This document shows, in pieces, positions 20,968 through 29,983 of a stretch of 64,000 nucleotides of DNA (positions within the stretch are counted from its first letter, which is position 1; each line of letters starts with the position of its first letter). The stretch is from Roseateles aquatilis (GTDB lineage: Bacteria; Pseudomonadota; Gammaproteobacteria; Burkholderiales; Burkholderiaceae_C). Position numbers and translations under genes: made by a program. The DNA lies in contig NZ_NIOF01000006.1 in the NCBI RefSeq assembly GCF_002205645.1, positions 1 through 64,000 of the forward strand, given 5' to 3'. Below the pieces are notes generated by a model that was not told the DNA's origin, made no database searches, and saw only the letters and a list, made by a program, of their open reading frames with translations.

Positions 20968-22083
20968 CTAGTCGGCCTTGTCCGGAATACTCTCTGGCGT
21001 GACGCCAATCGCACCACTGTGAGTCATTGACGATCGCCCGGGCGAGGCTGGCGTTCGCGACAGTTTCGGCGCTGGTTGTGGCCACGTCCCACCATCCTGC
21101 ATGAAGAAGTTGCGGCGCGCCTGTTGATGCGGGTGATGCGGCGCCTCGGCGGCGGTCAACACCGGCGCGACACATGCGTCGCTGCCGTCGAACACCGTGA
21201 CCCAATGCGCCAACGGCTGGCTGTGGATCCTCGCCTCGACCGCAGCCCGCAGCGTGGGCCATTGCGCCGGATCGTCCTGAGCCGGCACGGGCGAGAACCC
21301 CAGCCTCGCCATCAGTTCCTCGTAGAACGGCGCCTCGATCGCGCCGAGCGACAACCAGCGACCGTCCGCGCACTCGAAGCAGTCGTAGAAATGCGAGCGG
21401 TGCAGGAAGAAGTTGCGCACGGGGTCGTCCTCCCAGTGGCCGCCGACGCGCAGCGCCTGCACCAGCGTTCCCATGTAGCTGACACCGTCCACCACCGCGG
21501 CGTCGATCACCTGGCCGCGACCGGATCGCTGCGACTCCCACAGGGCGGCCATCAGCCCGAACAGCATCGTGAGCGCGCCGCCACCGATGTCGCCGAGCAG
21601 GGTGGCGGGCAGGGCGGGGCCGGCGCCCGCGCGGGCTGCGGCGGGCATCAGGCCGGTGAGGGCAACGTAGTTGATGTCGTGACCGGCGGTGCGGGCGAGG
21701 GGGCCGGTCTGGCCCCAACCGGTGAGCCGGGCATAGACCAGTCGCGGATGCGCCGCGCAGAGCGTGTCTGGGCCCAGCCCCAGTCGCTCCATCACGCCGG
21801 GGCGGAAGCCCTCGATCAGCGCATCGGCGCTGGCGAGAAGTTCACGGACCCGCGCCAGTCCCGCCGGCGATTTGAGATCCGCCTCGACGATGCGCTTGCC
21901 CCGGTTGAGCGCCGATCCCCCGCCGAGCCTTGTCTCCCCGCCGGGGCGCTCGATCACGGTCACCTCGGCGCCGAAGTCGGACAGCACCATGCTCGCGAAG
22001 GGCGCCGGGCCGATGCCGGCGAACTCGACGATCCGCAGTCCGGCCAGCGGTCCGCTGCCGTGGGTCTCCCTGCTTGCATCCAT
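20968..22083 (-). CDS. CaiB/BaiF-family CoA-transferase (alpha-methylacyl-CoA racemase type)
   Basis: A 371-residue class III CoA-transferase-fold protein. LAGLRIVEFAGIGPAPFASMVLSDFGAEV is the N-terminal CoA-binding signature, ALNRGKRIVEADLK follows, and GHDINYVALTG is the alpha-methylacyl-CoA racemase hallmark. Such enzymes epimerise 2-methyl-branched acyl-CoAs so that beta-oxidation can proceed. I use the ATG encoding MDASRETHG, which has GAGGGA about seven bases upstream and lies just before the conserved domain; the frame extends 15 residues further. It stands alone, converging on the tRNA operon. Confidence 0.85.
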   Translation of the reverse strand: MDASRETHGSGPLAGLRIVEFAGIGPAPFASMVLSDFGAEVTVIERPGGETRLGGGSALNRGKRIVEADLKSPAGLARVRELLASADALIEGFRPGVMERLGLGPDTLCAAHPRLVYARLTGWGQTGPLARTAGHDINYVALTGLMPAAARAGAGPALPATLLGDIGGGALTMLFGLMAALWESQRSGRGQVIDAAVVDGVSYMGTLVQALRVGGHWEDDPVRNFFLHRSHFYDCFECADGRWLSLGAIEAPFYEELMARLGFSPVPAQDDPAQWPTLRAAVEARIHSQPLAHWVTVFDGSDACVAPVLTAAEAPHHPHQQARRNFFMQDGGTWPQPAPKLSRTPASPGRSSMTHSGAIGVTPESIPDKAD

Positions 22084-22312
22084 GCCCGCGTCCCTCGAGA
22101 AGGCGCGCCCACGGCGCGATCGGGTCACGATAGCGCGAGCCGCGTCGGCTGCATCACAGGGTGATCCTCCCCATGCGGTCGGCTAGTGCCGCTTGATGAA
22201 CCGCTGGAGGCGAACGCCGCACTTGCCCCGGTGTGCGAACTCGCAGCTGGGCTCCTCGCCCCTTCATCGCTGCGCTCGCACCCCGAACAGCGACTTCTTC
22301 AGAGGATCCCCT

Positions 22313-23095
<783 letters not shown>

Positions 23096-23110
23096 GCAAG
23101 CACTTCAAGA

Positions 23111-23150
23111 GGGCCGGCACCGAGAGGCGCCGGCCCTTGTCGTTTTGGTC
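23111..23150 (+). terminator. Probable terminator after the Pro-Thr repeat gene
   Basis: GGGCCGGC pairs with GCCGGCCC around a ten-base loop and is followed by TTGTCGTTTTGG. It sits 15 bases after the stop codon and just before greB. Confidence 0.7.
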
Positions 23151-23161
23151 ACAATGCCTGG

Positions 23162-23731
23162 ATGAGCAAGGCCTTCACGAAAGAATCCGACGCCGCCGGC
23201 GATGATGACGACGACAGCCCTTCGTTGCCCGCATTGCCCAAAGGCTCGCGCAACTACATGACGCCTGCCGGCTACGCGCGGCTGCGCACCGAGTTCATGC
23301 AGTTGCTGGACGTGGAGCGCCCCAAGATCGTGGAGATCGTCTCCTGGGCCGCGAAGAACGGCGACCGGTCGGAGAACGGCGACTACCTCTACGGCAAGAA
23401 GCGCCTGCGGGAGATCGACCGCCGCCTCCGTTTCCTGACCAAGCGGCTGGACATCGCCGAGGTGGTAGACCCCAGCGCCCATCACGGCAGCGATCAGATC
23501 TTCTTCGGCGCGACGGTGACCTACGCCAATGCCAAGGGGGAGGAGCGCACCATCACCATCAAGGGCATCGACGAGTCAGACAGCCTGTCGGGCGAGGTGA
23601 GTTGGGTGTCACCGATCGCGCGGACGTTGCTCAAGGCTCGGGAGGGCGACGAGCTGCAACTGATCACGCCGGTTGGCGTGGAGGTGATCGAGGTGATCGA
23701 GGTCCGCTACCCGGAGCCCGGGCCGGCCTGA
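23162..23731 (+). CDS. greB: Transcription elongation factor GreB
   Basis: A 189-residue GreA/GreB-family protein that enters the RNA polymerase secondary channel and triggers cleavage of backtracked RNA. The N-terminal coiled coil carries the family signature AKNGDRSENGDYLYGKKRLREIDRRLRFL (about residues 62-90), with the acidic tip D/E residues. The C-terminal FKBP-like domain ends VGVEVIEVIEVRY. An N-terminal acidic extension (SDAAGDDDDDS) is longer than in E. coli GreB. No strong ribosome-binding site is seen at this ATG, but it matches homologue length. It converges on the RelA/SpoT gene. Confidence 0.93.
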   Translation: MSKAFTKESDAAGDDDDDSPSLPALPKGSRNYMTPAGYARLRTEFMQLLDVERPKIVEIVSWAAKNGDRSENGDYLYGKKRLREIDRRLRFLTKRLDIAEVVDPSAHHGSDQIFFGATVTYANAKGEERTITIKGIDESDSLSGEVSWVSPIARTLLKAREGDELQLITPVGVEVIEVIEVRYPEPGPA

Positions 23732-23752
23732 TCCGGGTCGGGGCAGGGACCG

Positions 23753-23776
23753 GTCAAGCCCTGGTCAGGGCTTGAC
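23753..23776. terminator. Hairpin spanning the relA/spoT stop codon (convergent genes)
   Basis: Perfect 11-base arms (GTCAAGCCCTG / CAGGGCTTGAC) separated by two bases overlap the stop codon of the leftward gene and follow greB by 21 bases. There is no T-run on either side, so action as a bidirectional terminator is likely but unproven. Confidence 0.55.
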
Positions 23777-26029
23777 GCGCCACACGCGCATCACGGTGCT
23801 GGAGCGTTTCAGCGTCCGCAGCGTGTCCGCCAGATGCAGGCGATCCCGCACCGCCAGCAGCAGCGTCATCTCGGCGGTCTCGCGTTGCTGCGAGTCGTCG
23901 CTCATGGCGATGTGGGTGATGTCGGCCTCGGCGCTGCTGACGGCCGTGGCGATCTGCGCCAGCACGCCCTTGCCGTTGCGCAGCAGCACGCCGACCTCGG
24001 CCTCGAAGCTGCGCGTCAGTTCCTCGCCCCAGCCGACCGCGATCCAGTGCTCGCTGTCGCGCTGGAACAGCCGGCGGCCCACCGAGCATTCCGCCGTGTG
24101 CACCACCAGCCCCTCGCCGCGGCCCAGGTAGCCCTTGATGTCGTCGCCGGGGATGGGCCGGCAGCAGGTGGCCAGCCGGACCGACGCGCCTTCGCTGCCG
24201 TCCAGCAAGACCTGACCCTGGGCCGGCGTCTCGTCGGTCGAGTAACGCCCCATCGTCAGCAGCACCGCGTCGGGGCGCTGCCCCTGCTCGGACAGGGTCC
24301 GCGCGAGCTTCTTGGCCACGATGCTGGCGATCTTGCGGCCCAGGCCGATCTCGACCAGCAACTCGTCCACGGTGCGATTGCCCGCCCAGCGCGCCAGGTC
24401 CTGCCACAGCGCCGCGGCCGTCGCGTCCTCGGGACGCAGGCTGGGCAGCGCCAGCCCCTCGGCCCGCAGCGCCTGCGCCAGCATCTTGTGGCCGAGCTCC
24501 TGGGACTCTTCCTGCTCCAGGTTCTTCAGGAAGTGCCGGATCTTGGAACGGGCCCGGCCGGTGCGCACGAAGCTCAGCCAGGCCGGGTTGGGCCGGGCGC
24601 CCGCGGCGGTGACCACCTCGATGACGTCGCCGCTGCGCAGCTCGGTCCGCAGCGGGACCGGCTCGCCGTTGACCTTCGCCGCCACGCAGTGATCGCCGAC
24701 GTCGGAGTGGATCGCGTAGGCGAAGTCCACCGGGGTCGCGCCCTTGGGCAGCGCCATGATCTTGGACTTCGGCGTGAAGACGTAGACCGCGTCCGGGAAC
24801 AGGTCGATCTTGACGTGCTCCAGGAACTCGGTGGCGTCGCGGGTCTCGTCCTGGATGTCCAGCAGCGACTGCAGCCAGCGCGATCCCAGTTGCTGCGCGC
24901 CCTTGGCGTCGACCTTGCTCTTGTAGAGCCAGTGCGCGGCGACGCCTTTCTCCGCGACCATGTGCATCGCCTCGGTCCGCATCTGGAATTCCACCGGCGT
25001 GCCCAGCGGGCTCACCAGCGTCGTGTGCAGGGACTGATAGCCGTTCGGCTTCGGGATGGCGATGTAGTCCTTGAATCGGCCCGGCTGCGGCTTGTACAGC
25101 TGGTGCAGCACGCCCAGCGACCAGTAGCACTGCGGCAGGTCCTGCACGATGACGCGGAAGCCGAAGATGTCGCTGACCTGGGCGAAGCTCAGGTGTTTCT
25201 CGCGCATCTTCTTGTAGATGGAGAACAGCGTTTTCTCGCGGCCCTGGATCTCGGCGCGCAGGTTGGATTCGGCGAACGCCTTCAGCACGTCCCGCTCGAT
25301 CCGGGCGACCAGGTCGCGCCGGTGGCCGCGGGCCTTGGACACCGCCTTGGCCAGCGCGCCGTGGCGCCACGGATGGATGTACTGGAAGGACAGTTCCTGC
25401 AGCTCGCGGTAGATCTCGTTCAGGCCGAGCCGGTGCGCGATCGGCGCGTAGATGTCCAGGGTTTCCCGGGCGATGCGGCGGCGCTTGTCGAAGGCCATGT
25501 GCTGCATCGTGCGCATGTTGTGCAGACGGTCGGCCAGCTTGATCAGGATGACGCGCACGTCGCGCGCCATCGCCAGCAGCATCTTGCGGAAGCTCTCGGC
25601 CTGGGACTCCTCGCGGGTGGAGAACTGCAGCTTGTCCAGCTTGGTCAGGCCGTCGACCAGCTCGGCGGTCGGCGCCTCGAACCGCTCGATCAGCTCGGTC
25701 TTGGTGACGCCGCAATCCTCCATCGCGTCGTGCATCAGCGCCGCCATGATGGCCTGCGCGTCCAGGCGCCAGTCGGCGCACAGGCCCGCGACGGCCAACG
25801 GATGGGTGATGTAGGGCTCCCCGCTGGCCCGGAACTGACCCAGATGCGCTTCGTCCGCGAACTTGTAAGCCTCCCGGATGCGCTTGACGTCGGCCTTGGG
25901 CATGTAATGCAGGCGGGAGACCAGCGCGTCGAACGAAGAGGCTTCATTGGCCGTGTCCGGCACGGCCTTGGGGCCGGCCAGGCCGGTCAGGCCAGGAATG
26001 TGTGCGGTGGCGAAGGAGCGGAGACCCAT
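23765..26029 (-). CDS. spoT: Bifunctional (p)ppGpp synthetase/hydrolase (RelA/SpoT family)
   Basis: A 754-residue long RSH enzyme controlling the stringent-response alarmone. The hydrolase domain is intact: THPLAV, HDAMED with H100-D101, and KLADRLHNMRT. The synthetase domain shows GREKTLFSIYKKM, FGFRVIV and RFKDYIAIPKPNGYQSLHTTL. TGS (about 390-460, FTPKSKIMALPKGATPVDFAYAIHSDVGDHC), helical and C-terminal ACT domains follow. An HD pair plus synthetase motifs argues for a SpoT-like bifunctional enzyme rather than a synthetase-only RelA. It is convergent with greB and divergent, across 259 bases, from the FliA-promoter gene. Confidence 0.95.
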   Translation of the reverse strand: MGLRSFATAHIPGLTGLAGPKAVPDTANEASSFDALVSRLHYMPKADVKRIREAYKFADEAHLGQFRASGEPYITHPLAVAGLCADWRLDAQAIMAALMHDAMEDCGVTKTELIERFEAPTAELVDGLTKLDKLQFSTREESQAESFRKMLLAMARDVRVILIKLADRLHNMRTMQHMAFDKRRRIARETLDIYAPIAHRLGLNEIYRELQELSFQYIHPWRHGALAKAVSKARGHRRDLVARIERDVLKAFAESNLRAEIQGREKTLFSIYKKMREKHLSFAQVSDIFGFRVIVQDLPQCYWSLGVLHQLYKPQPGRFKDYIAIPKPNGYQSLHTTLVSPLGTPVEFQMRTEAMHMVAEKGVAAHWLYKSKVDAKGAQQLGSRWLQSLLDIQDETRDATEFLEHVKIDLFPDAVYVFTPKSKIMALPKGATPVDFAYAIHSDVGDHCVAAKVNGEPVPLRTELRSGDVIEVVTAAGARPNPAWLSFVRTGRARSKIRHFLKNLEQEESQELGHKMLAQALRAEGLALPSLRPEDATAAALWQDLARWAGNRTVDELLVEIGLGRKIASIVAKKLARTLSEQGQRPDAVLLTMGRYSTDETPAQGQVLLDGSEGASVRLATCCRPIPGDDIKGYLGRGEGLVVHTAECSVGRRLFQRDSEHWIAVGWGEELTRSFEAEVGVLLRNGKGVLAQIATAVSSAEADITHIAMSDDSQQRETAEMTLLLAVRDRLHLADTLRTLKRSSTVMRVWRVKP

Positions 26030-26167
26030 CGCTCGAATTTAACCGATGGCGCCAGGGCTTTCCGGGGCGGGGCCTCTGCGGTGCCGAGGACGTTCACCGG
26101 CCGCCCTGGAGGAATGATCCAAGGGTTTTTACCTAGATGAATGCGGCAAAGACTTCTCAAGTCGGCC

Positions 26168-26194
26168 TAAAGTCCGGAGACCCTCGGCCGAAAA
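26168..26194 (+). promoter_or_regulatory. Sigma-28 (FliA) flagellar-type promoter
   Basis: TAAAGTCC (26168-26175), an 11-base spacer, then GCCGAAAA (26187-26194). The established FliA consensus is TAAAGTTT-N11-GCCGATAA, so 13 of 16 box positions match with exact spacing. It lies about 95 bases before the ATG at 26289 and points toward it. No competing sigma-70 promoter is evident. Confidence 0.72.
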
Positions 26195-26288
26195 AGCAGA
26201 CATGCCCTGAAAGGGTTCTGGTCCGGATGCCCGTCCGGACCCGGCTTCCGCTGGCCGGAATCTGCGGATACCTCGTGGGAGGCTCGCC

Positions 26289-26873
26289 ATGATTACTGCC
26301 CTTGACAACACATCGACCCTGACAGGTCCCGGTGCGACCACCGGGCAGTCGGCGCGCATCCGCACGTTCGAGCTCGACGGCACCGCCTCCGGCACCAGCG
26401 CCCAGGCGGAAGCCTCCGCCGTGGTCAGCCTCTCCGCGCAGGCGACCCGGCTGGCGGCATCGGAGTCGGCCGCGCCGTCGACGGCCGCCGCTGCCAGTGC
26501 CCCCGCGACGTCCGGCGTGACGTCCGGCGCCGCGACCGCTGCTTCAACCAGCGCCCCGACCGCTTCGACACCCGCGCCGACCGCGAAGGCCTCCACGGCC
26601 TCGACCGCTTCGTCACCCGCCGCGACATCCACGACCGCACCCGCGACCGCATCGTCCGCCAGCAGCGGCAAGCCTGTCACCCTGGTGCCCAACTTGGTCT
26701 ACGACCCGGCGGACACGGACCAGAACGGGGTGGTCTCGCCCACGGAGCGCCGTTCCTACGACGTGGTCCACGACGCCGTGCCCCGGCCCGCCAGCGCCAC
26801 GGACCACCCGCCGCGGCGCGTCGTCGACGCGGAACTGCGCGAGTACACGGCGATCGCCAACACCCGCGGCTGA
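26289..26873 (+). CDS. Ala/Thr/Ser-rich protein with one EF-hand, predicted flagellar regulon
   Basis: A 194-residue protein not recognised by family. Residues 1-55 include VVSLSAQATRLAASE, which recalls the V-x-LS-x-x-A-x-x-L stretch of FlgM-type and other flagellum-linked proteins. Residues 55-125 are a low-complexity Ala/Ser/Thr/Pro linker. Near residue 142 DTDQNGVVSPTE matches a canonical EF-hand/dockerin calcium loop (D1, D3, N5, G6, E12). The charged C-terminus ends DAELREYTAIANTRG. There is no signal peptide. GGGAGG sits ahead of the ATG. The FliA-like promoter upstream suggests expression with late flagellar genes; a secreted or filament-associated role is inference. Confidence 0.75.
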   Translation: MITALDNTSTLTGPGATTGQSARIRTFELDGTASGTSAQAEASAVVSLSAQATRLAASESAAPSTAAAASAPATSGVTSGAATAASTSAPTASTPAPTAKASTASTASSPAATSTTAPATASSASSGKPVTLVPNLVYDPADTDQNGVVSPTERRSYDVVHDAVPRPASATDHPPRRVVDAELREYTAIANTRG

Positions 26874-26960
26874 TCGGCCATAGCGTTTCTTTTAACGAAC
26901 TTCTCCCCCTTCCGAGGGCCCTCCTCAGTCGGGTATGCAGCGCGCGCCCAAGCGCGCACA

Positions 26961-26995
26961 GTCGGCTCCCTCACGGCCTCGCAGGCCGTTCCGAC
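26961..26995 (+). other. Compound hairpin in the leader of the 84-residue gene
   Basis: An inner perfect stem ACGGCCT-CGC-AGGCCGT is enclosed by GTCGG/CCGAC. It ends 30 bases before the ATG at 27026. It could be the terminator of the preceding gene (no T-run) or a leader structure. Confidence 0.45.
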
Positions 26996-27025
26996 GCCAT
27001 CGCGGCGCCGCCACAGGAGCCAGCC

Positions 27026-27280
27026 ATGCATTTCGCCGAAGTCGACACCGGGGACTACCGCATCTACGCGGGCGCCATCGAGCGCCCGCGGCAGTTCGGC
27101 TACGTGGCCGCCGTCGTGGTGGTGCGGATGAATGCCGAGATGGCGGTGCACAAGCGCGAGGCCTTCCGAGACGAGAACCTGGCCGGCGGCTACGGCTGGG
27201 CCACGCCCGCCGAGGCGCTGCGCTTCGCCATCAGCGCCGGCAAGGAAGCGGTGATGTGCCGCATCGGCATGTATTCGTGA
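27026..27280 (+). CDS. Small conserved-looking protein of unknown function
   Basis: An 84-residue protein with a good ribosome-binding site (AGGAG eight bases before the ATG) and normal codon use. It reads as a compact mixed fold: MHFAEVDTGDYRIYAGAIERP, then the strand YVAAVVVVRM, then GYGWATPAEALRFAISAGKEAV. No membrane helix, signal peptide or metal motif. I do not recognise a family. It lies between the EF-hand gene and the second LytS-type kinase gene on the same strand. Confidence 0.65.
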   Translation: MHFAEVDTGDYRIYAGAIERPRQFGYVAAVVVVRMNAEMAVHKREAFRDENLAGGYGWATPAEALRFAISAGKEAVMCRIGMYS

Positions 27281-27362
27281 CCCAAGCGGCTCATTCCGTG
27301 CTTCGTCGCCTCGGGGGGCGCTCCCGCTTGGATTGCCGCGACGCGTTCGTTATCGTGCGGGC

Positions 27363-28457
27363 ATGTCGACTCCCGCTTCCGCCGCCGGTCCCGGCTCGGG
27401 TCCCCCTCCCCAGGCCTGGCACGGCTTCGTTTCGTACCTGACGCCGCAGCGCGTGCTGCTGGCGCTCGCGCTGGCGACCGTCGCCGCGCTGGTGCTCGAT
27501 CCCATCTTCATCACGCCGTTCCCGGTGCTGCTGGGACGGACCATGTTCGTTGGCATGCTGGCGCTGCTGGCGTTTTCGGCCGCCGGCCATTGGCCCCGGC
27601 GGCTGCCGAGCTGGTGGGCGCGCTGGTTGTTCCAGGTGGTCGTCGTGGCCGCGGCGGTGCCGCTGGCGACGCTGGCGGTCTACCTGGTCGCCGTCGGCGG
27701 GGACTTCGCCAGCCTCGTCGAATCCGAGGCCCGCATGATGGGCTTCATGTGGATCGCCGGGTCCGGCCTGGTCGTCGGACCGCTGCTGGCGATGGGCGCG
27801 CTGTATCGGCAGCGTGACGCGGAGGCCCGCAACCAGGCCCTCAGCTTCGAGCTGGAGCGCAGCGAGCTCGAACGGCAGGCGCTGGACGCCCGCCTGCGCC
27901 TGCTGCAGGCCCAGGTGGAGCCGCATTTCCTGTTCAACACGCTGGCCAACGTGCGCGCGCTGGTGGAGACCGGATCGCCCCAGGCCGCGCCGGTGCTGCG
28001 CAGCCTGATCGCCTACCTGCGCGCCGCGATGCCGCGGCTGCAGGGGGAGAGCACCAGCCTCATCGACGAGGTCGCGCTGGTGCGCGCCTACCTGGAACTG
28101 ATGCATCTGCGGATGCCGGACCGGCTGAGCCACGCCGTCGATCTGCCGCCGGAGCTCAGCGGGCTGCGCTTTCCGCCGATGGCGCTGCTGACACTGGTCG
28201 AGAACGCGGTGCGCCATGGCATCGACCCGAGCGAGGAGGGCGGCCGCATCGAGGTCGGCGGATCGCTGCGTGACGGCCAGGTGCGCCTGTGGGTCAGCGA
28301 CACCGGCGTCGGCATGACGCAGAGCATGGGCAGCGGCACCGGCCTGCGCAACCTGCGCGAGCGCCTGACGCTGTTCTACGGCATCGGCGCGGAGCTGGAG
28401 CTGACCGAAAATCTGCCGCACGGCCTGCGGGCCGAAGTGCGTTTCACGCCGCATTGA
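27363..28457 (+). CDS. LytS-type sensor histidine kinase (second pair)
   Basis: A 364-residue membrane kinase. About four membrane segments lie between residues 28 and 145, followed by a coiled linker (QALSFELERSELERQALDARLRLLQ) and the kinase core with H188 in VEPHFLFNTLANVR. The ATP-binding part has LLTLVENAVRHGIDPSEEGG and SDTGVGMTQSMGSGTGLRNLRERL. The ATG encoding MSTPASAAG is preferred over one ten codons upstream because the core length then matches relatives. It pairs with the regulator starting 14 bases downstream. The signal is unknown. It is clearly different from the AlgZ-type kinase earlier in the window. Confidence 0.88.
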   Translation: MSTPASAAGPGSGPPPQAWHGFVSYLTPQRVLLALALATVAALVLDPIFITPFPVLLGRTMFVGMLALLAFSAAGHWPRRLPSWWARWLFQVVVVAAAVPLATLAVYLVAVGGDFASLVESEARMMGFMWIAGSGLVVGPLLAMGALYRQRDAEARNQALSFELERSELERQALDARLRLLQAQVEPHFLFNTLANVRALVETGSPQAAPVLRSLIAYLRAAMPRLQGESTSLIDEVALVRAYLELMHLRMPDRLSHAVDLPPELSGLRFPPMALLTLVENAVRHGIDPSEEGGRIEVGGSLRDGQVRLWVSDTGVGMTQSMGSGTGLRNLRERLTLFYGIGAELELTENLPHGLRAEVRFTPH

Positions 28458-28470
28458 CCATGTCTTCCCC

Positions 28471-29352
28471 ATGACTTCATTTCCCGACGCCGCCAACGCC
28501 GCCGCTTCCACCGCCTCCACGGCCCCCACGGCCCTTATCGCCGACGACGAACCGCTGCTGCGCGATAGCCTGCAGCGCGGCCTCGCGCAAGCCTGGCCGG
28601 GCTTGCAGGTCGTGGCGCAGGCGCGCAACGGCCGTGAGGCGGTCGAGCTGTTCGAGATCCATCGCCCCGACGTCGTGTTCCTCGACGTGCACATGCCGGG
28701 CCTGAACGGCATGGAGGCCGCACGGCGGATCGCGCGGCAGGCTCACGTGGTCTTCGTGACCGCCTATGAGGAATACGCGCTGCAGGCCTTCGAGCGCGGC
28801 GCGATCGACTACCTGGTCAAGCCGGTCGAGGACGCCCGGCTGGCCGACACCGTCGAGCGCCTGAAGGATCGTCTGGTCCAGCAGCCCCCGGCGCAGGGGC
28901 GCCCTGGCCATCAGGCGGCGCTGGAGGCCGTGATCGACGAGCTCTCGCGCCGCATGGCCCGGCCGCCCGGAGCGTCCCCGGCCGCGCCGGGCGTGGCCGC
29001 GGGCGGCGGCCTGGGCGCCGACACCGGTCCGCTGCAGTGGATCCGCGCGTCGGTGGGGTCGACGCTGAAGCTCATCCCGGTCGACGAGATCCTGTTCCTG
29101 CGCTCCGACGAGAAGTACACCCTGGTCGTGACGGGGGAGGGGGAGGCGCTGATCCGCACGCCGATCCGGGAGCTGATCGAGCGACTCGATCCCCAGCGTT
29201 TCGTGCAGGTGCACCGCTCGGTGGTGGTGAACCTGCATGCGATCAGCCACGTGACCCGCGGCCCCAACGAGACCGCCGATCTGCACCTCAAGGCCCGCCC
29301 CGAGGTGCTGCCGGTCAGCCGCAGCTACCTGCACCTGTTCCGGCAGATGTGA
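28471..29352 (+). CDS. LytTR-family response regulator (second pair)
   Basis: A 293-residue regulator. The receiver domain has ADDEP near residue 24, phosphoacceptor D72 in VVFLDVHMPG, and the Lys of YLVKPVED. A long Pro/Ala/Gly linker follows (about residues 143-185). The LytTR DNA-binding domain (about 187-293) has SVGSTLKLIPVDEILFLRSDEKYTLV, RFVQVHRSVVVNL and PVSRSYLHLFRQM. It is translated from the same message as the kinase. A strong hairpin after the stop probably ends the operon. Targets are unknown. Confidence 0.9.
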   Translation: MTSFPDAANAAASTASTAPTALIADDEPLLRDSLQRGLAQAWPGLQVVAQARNGREAVELFEIHRPDVVFLDVHMPGLNGMEAARRIARQAHVVFVTAYEEYALQAFERGAIDYLVKPVEDARLADTVERLKDRLVQQPPAQGRPGHQAALEAVIDELSRRMARPPGASPAAPGVAAGGGLGADTGPLQWIRASVGSTLKLIPVDEILFLRSDEKYTLVVTGEGEALIRTPIRELIERLDPQRFVQVHRSVVVNLHAISHVTRGPNETADLHLKARPEVLPVSRSYLHLFRQM

Positions 29353-29363
29353 ACGCGGCGCGT

Positions 29364-29393
29364 GCGGCGAGGCGGGATGTCCCGTCTCGCCGC
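29364..29393 (+). terminator. Probable hairpin terminator after the LytTR operon
   Basis: Fourteen-base arms starting GCGGCGAG and ending CTCGCCGC pair with one G-T wobble around a two-base centre, 12 bases after the stop. No T-run follows, which is common for the hairpins in this window. Confidence 0.55.
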
Positions 29394-29412
29394 GCAGCGG
29401 CCGCCCGCGCGC

Positions 29413-29724
29413 TCAGCGCGTCCGGGCCTGCGCCCGTGTCTGCGGCTCGGCCGGCACCAGCGGTTGCGGCGCCGCGGGCAGCGGCACGCTCTGAGCCTTG
29501 CCTTCGACGACGACGGGGTCGAGCTGCCACATCAGCGTGCCGACCTTGACCATCTGCACCACCGCCGTCACGGCGACGATGATGACCGCGGCCAACAGCA
29601 CCGTGTGCAGCGCGCTGTCGGAGAAGCCGTGCAGTTCGGGGTGGTCGCGCGAGGGTGACCGATGGGGCCCGGCGCGCGCGTGATTTCGCAGGCCGTGCAA
29701 CGCGTGAGAGAGTCGGGTGTCCAT
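29413..29724 (-). CDS. Small single-pass membrane protein, unknown function
   Basis: A 103-residue protein with a charged His/Arg-rich head, one hydrophobic helix (about residues 41-60, LHTVLLAAVIIVAVTAVVQMV) and a Pro/Gln-rich tail (VPLPAAPQPLVPAEPQ). AGAGGAG just upstream of the ATG encoding MDTRLSHALH fixes the start; the frame extends further upstream without a better site. An imperfect dyad (GCCTGAGAC... GTCTAGGC, 29831-29849) lies upstream and may be an operator. It converges on the LytTR operon. No family recognised. Confidence 0.7.
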   Translation of the reverse strand: MDTRLSHALHGLRNHARAGPHRSPSRDHPELHGFSDSALHTVLLAAVIIVAVTAVVQMVKVGTLMWQLDPVVVEGKAQSVPLPAAPQPLVPAEPQTRAQARTR

Positions 29725-29883
29725 GGAGAGCTCCTCTGGTCCTGATGTCTGTCTCTGCGGGCGTGCCGGGTCGCCGGGCGTCGATGAGGCTGATGACGCC
29801 GTGTGTCGATCACCGCTGACGACGCGGCACGCCTGAGACAAGTCTAGGCCGCGCCTCCCGGCGCTTCCAGAATGCTCAAGCGT

Positions 29884-29910
29884 AAAAAAACGCGGCTGGG
29901 CCGCGTTTTT
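29884..29910 (-). terminator. Rho-independent terminator of the aminopeptidase gene
   Basis: AAAAACGCGG and CCGCGTTTTT flank a five-base loop. Read leftward, the stem is followed by a run of seven T (complement of 29884-29890), 74 bases after the aminopeptidase stop. A T-run on the other side makes it potentially bidirectional. Confidence 0.88.
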
Positions 29911-29983
29911 CCGTTGTTCGTCGCAAACCTCGCCGTCGCCCGGTCCATCGGCTCGCGGCGAGGCGCCGATCAGCCGCTCACCC

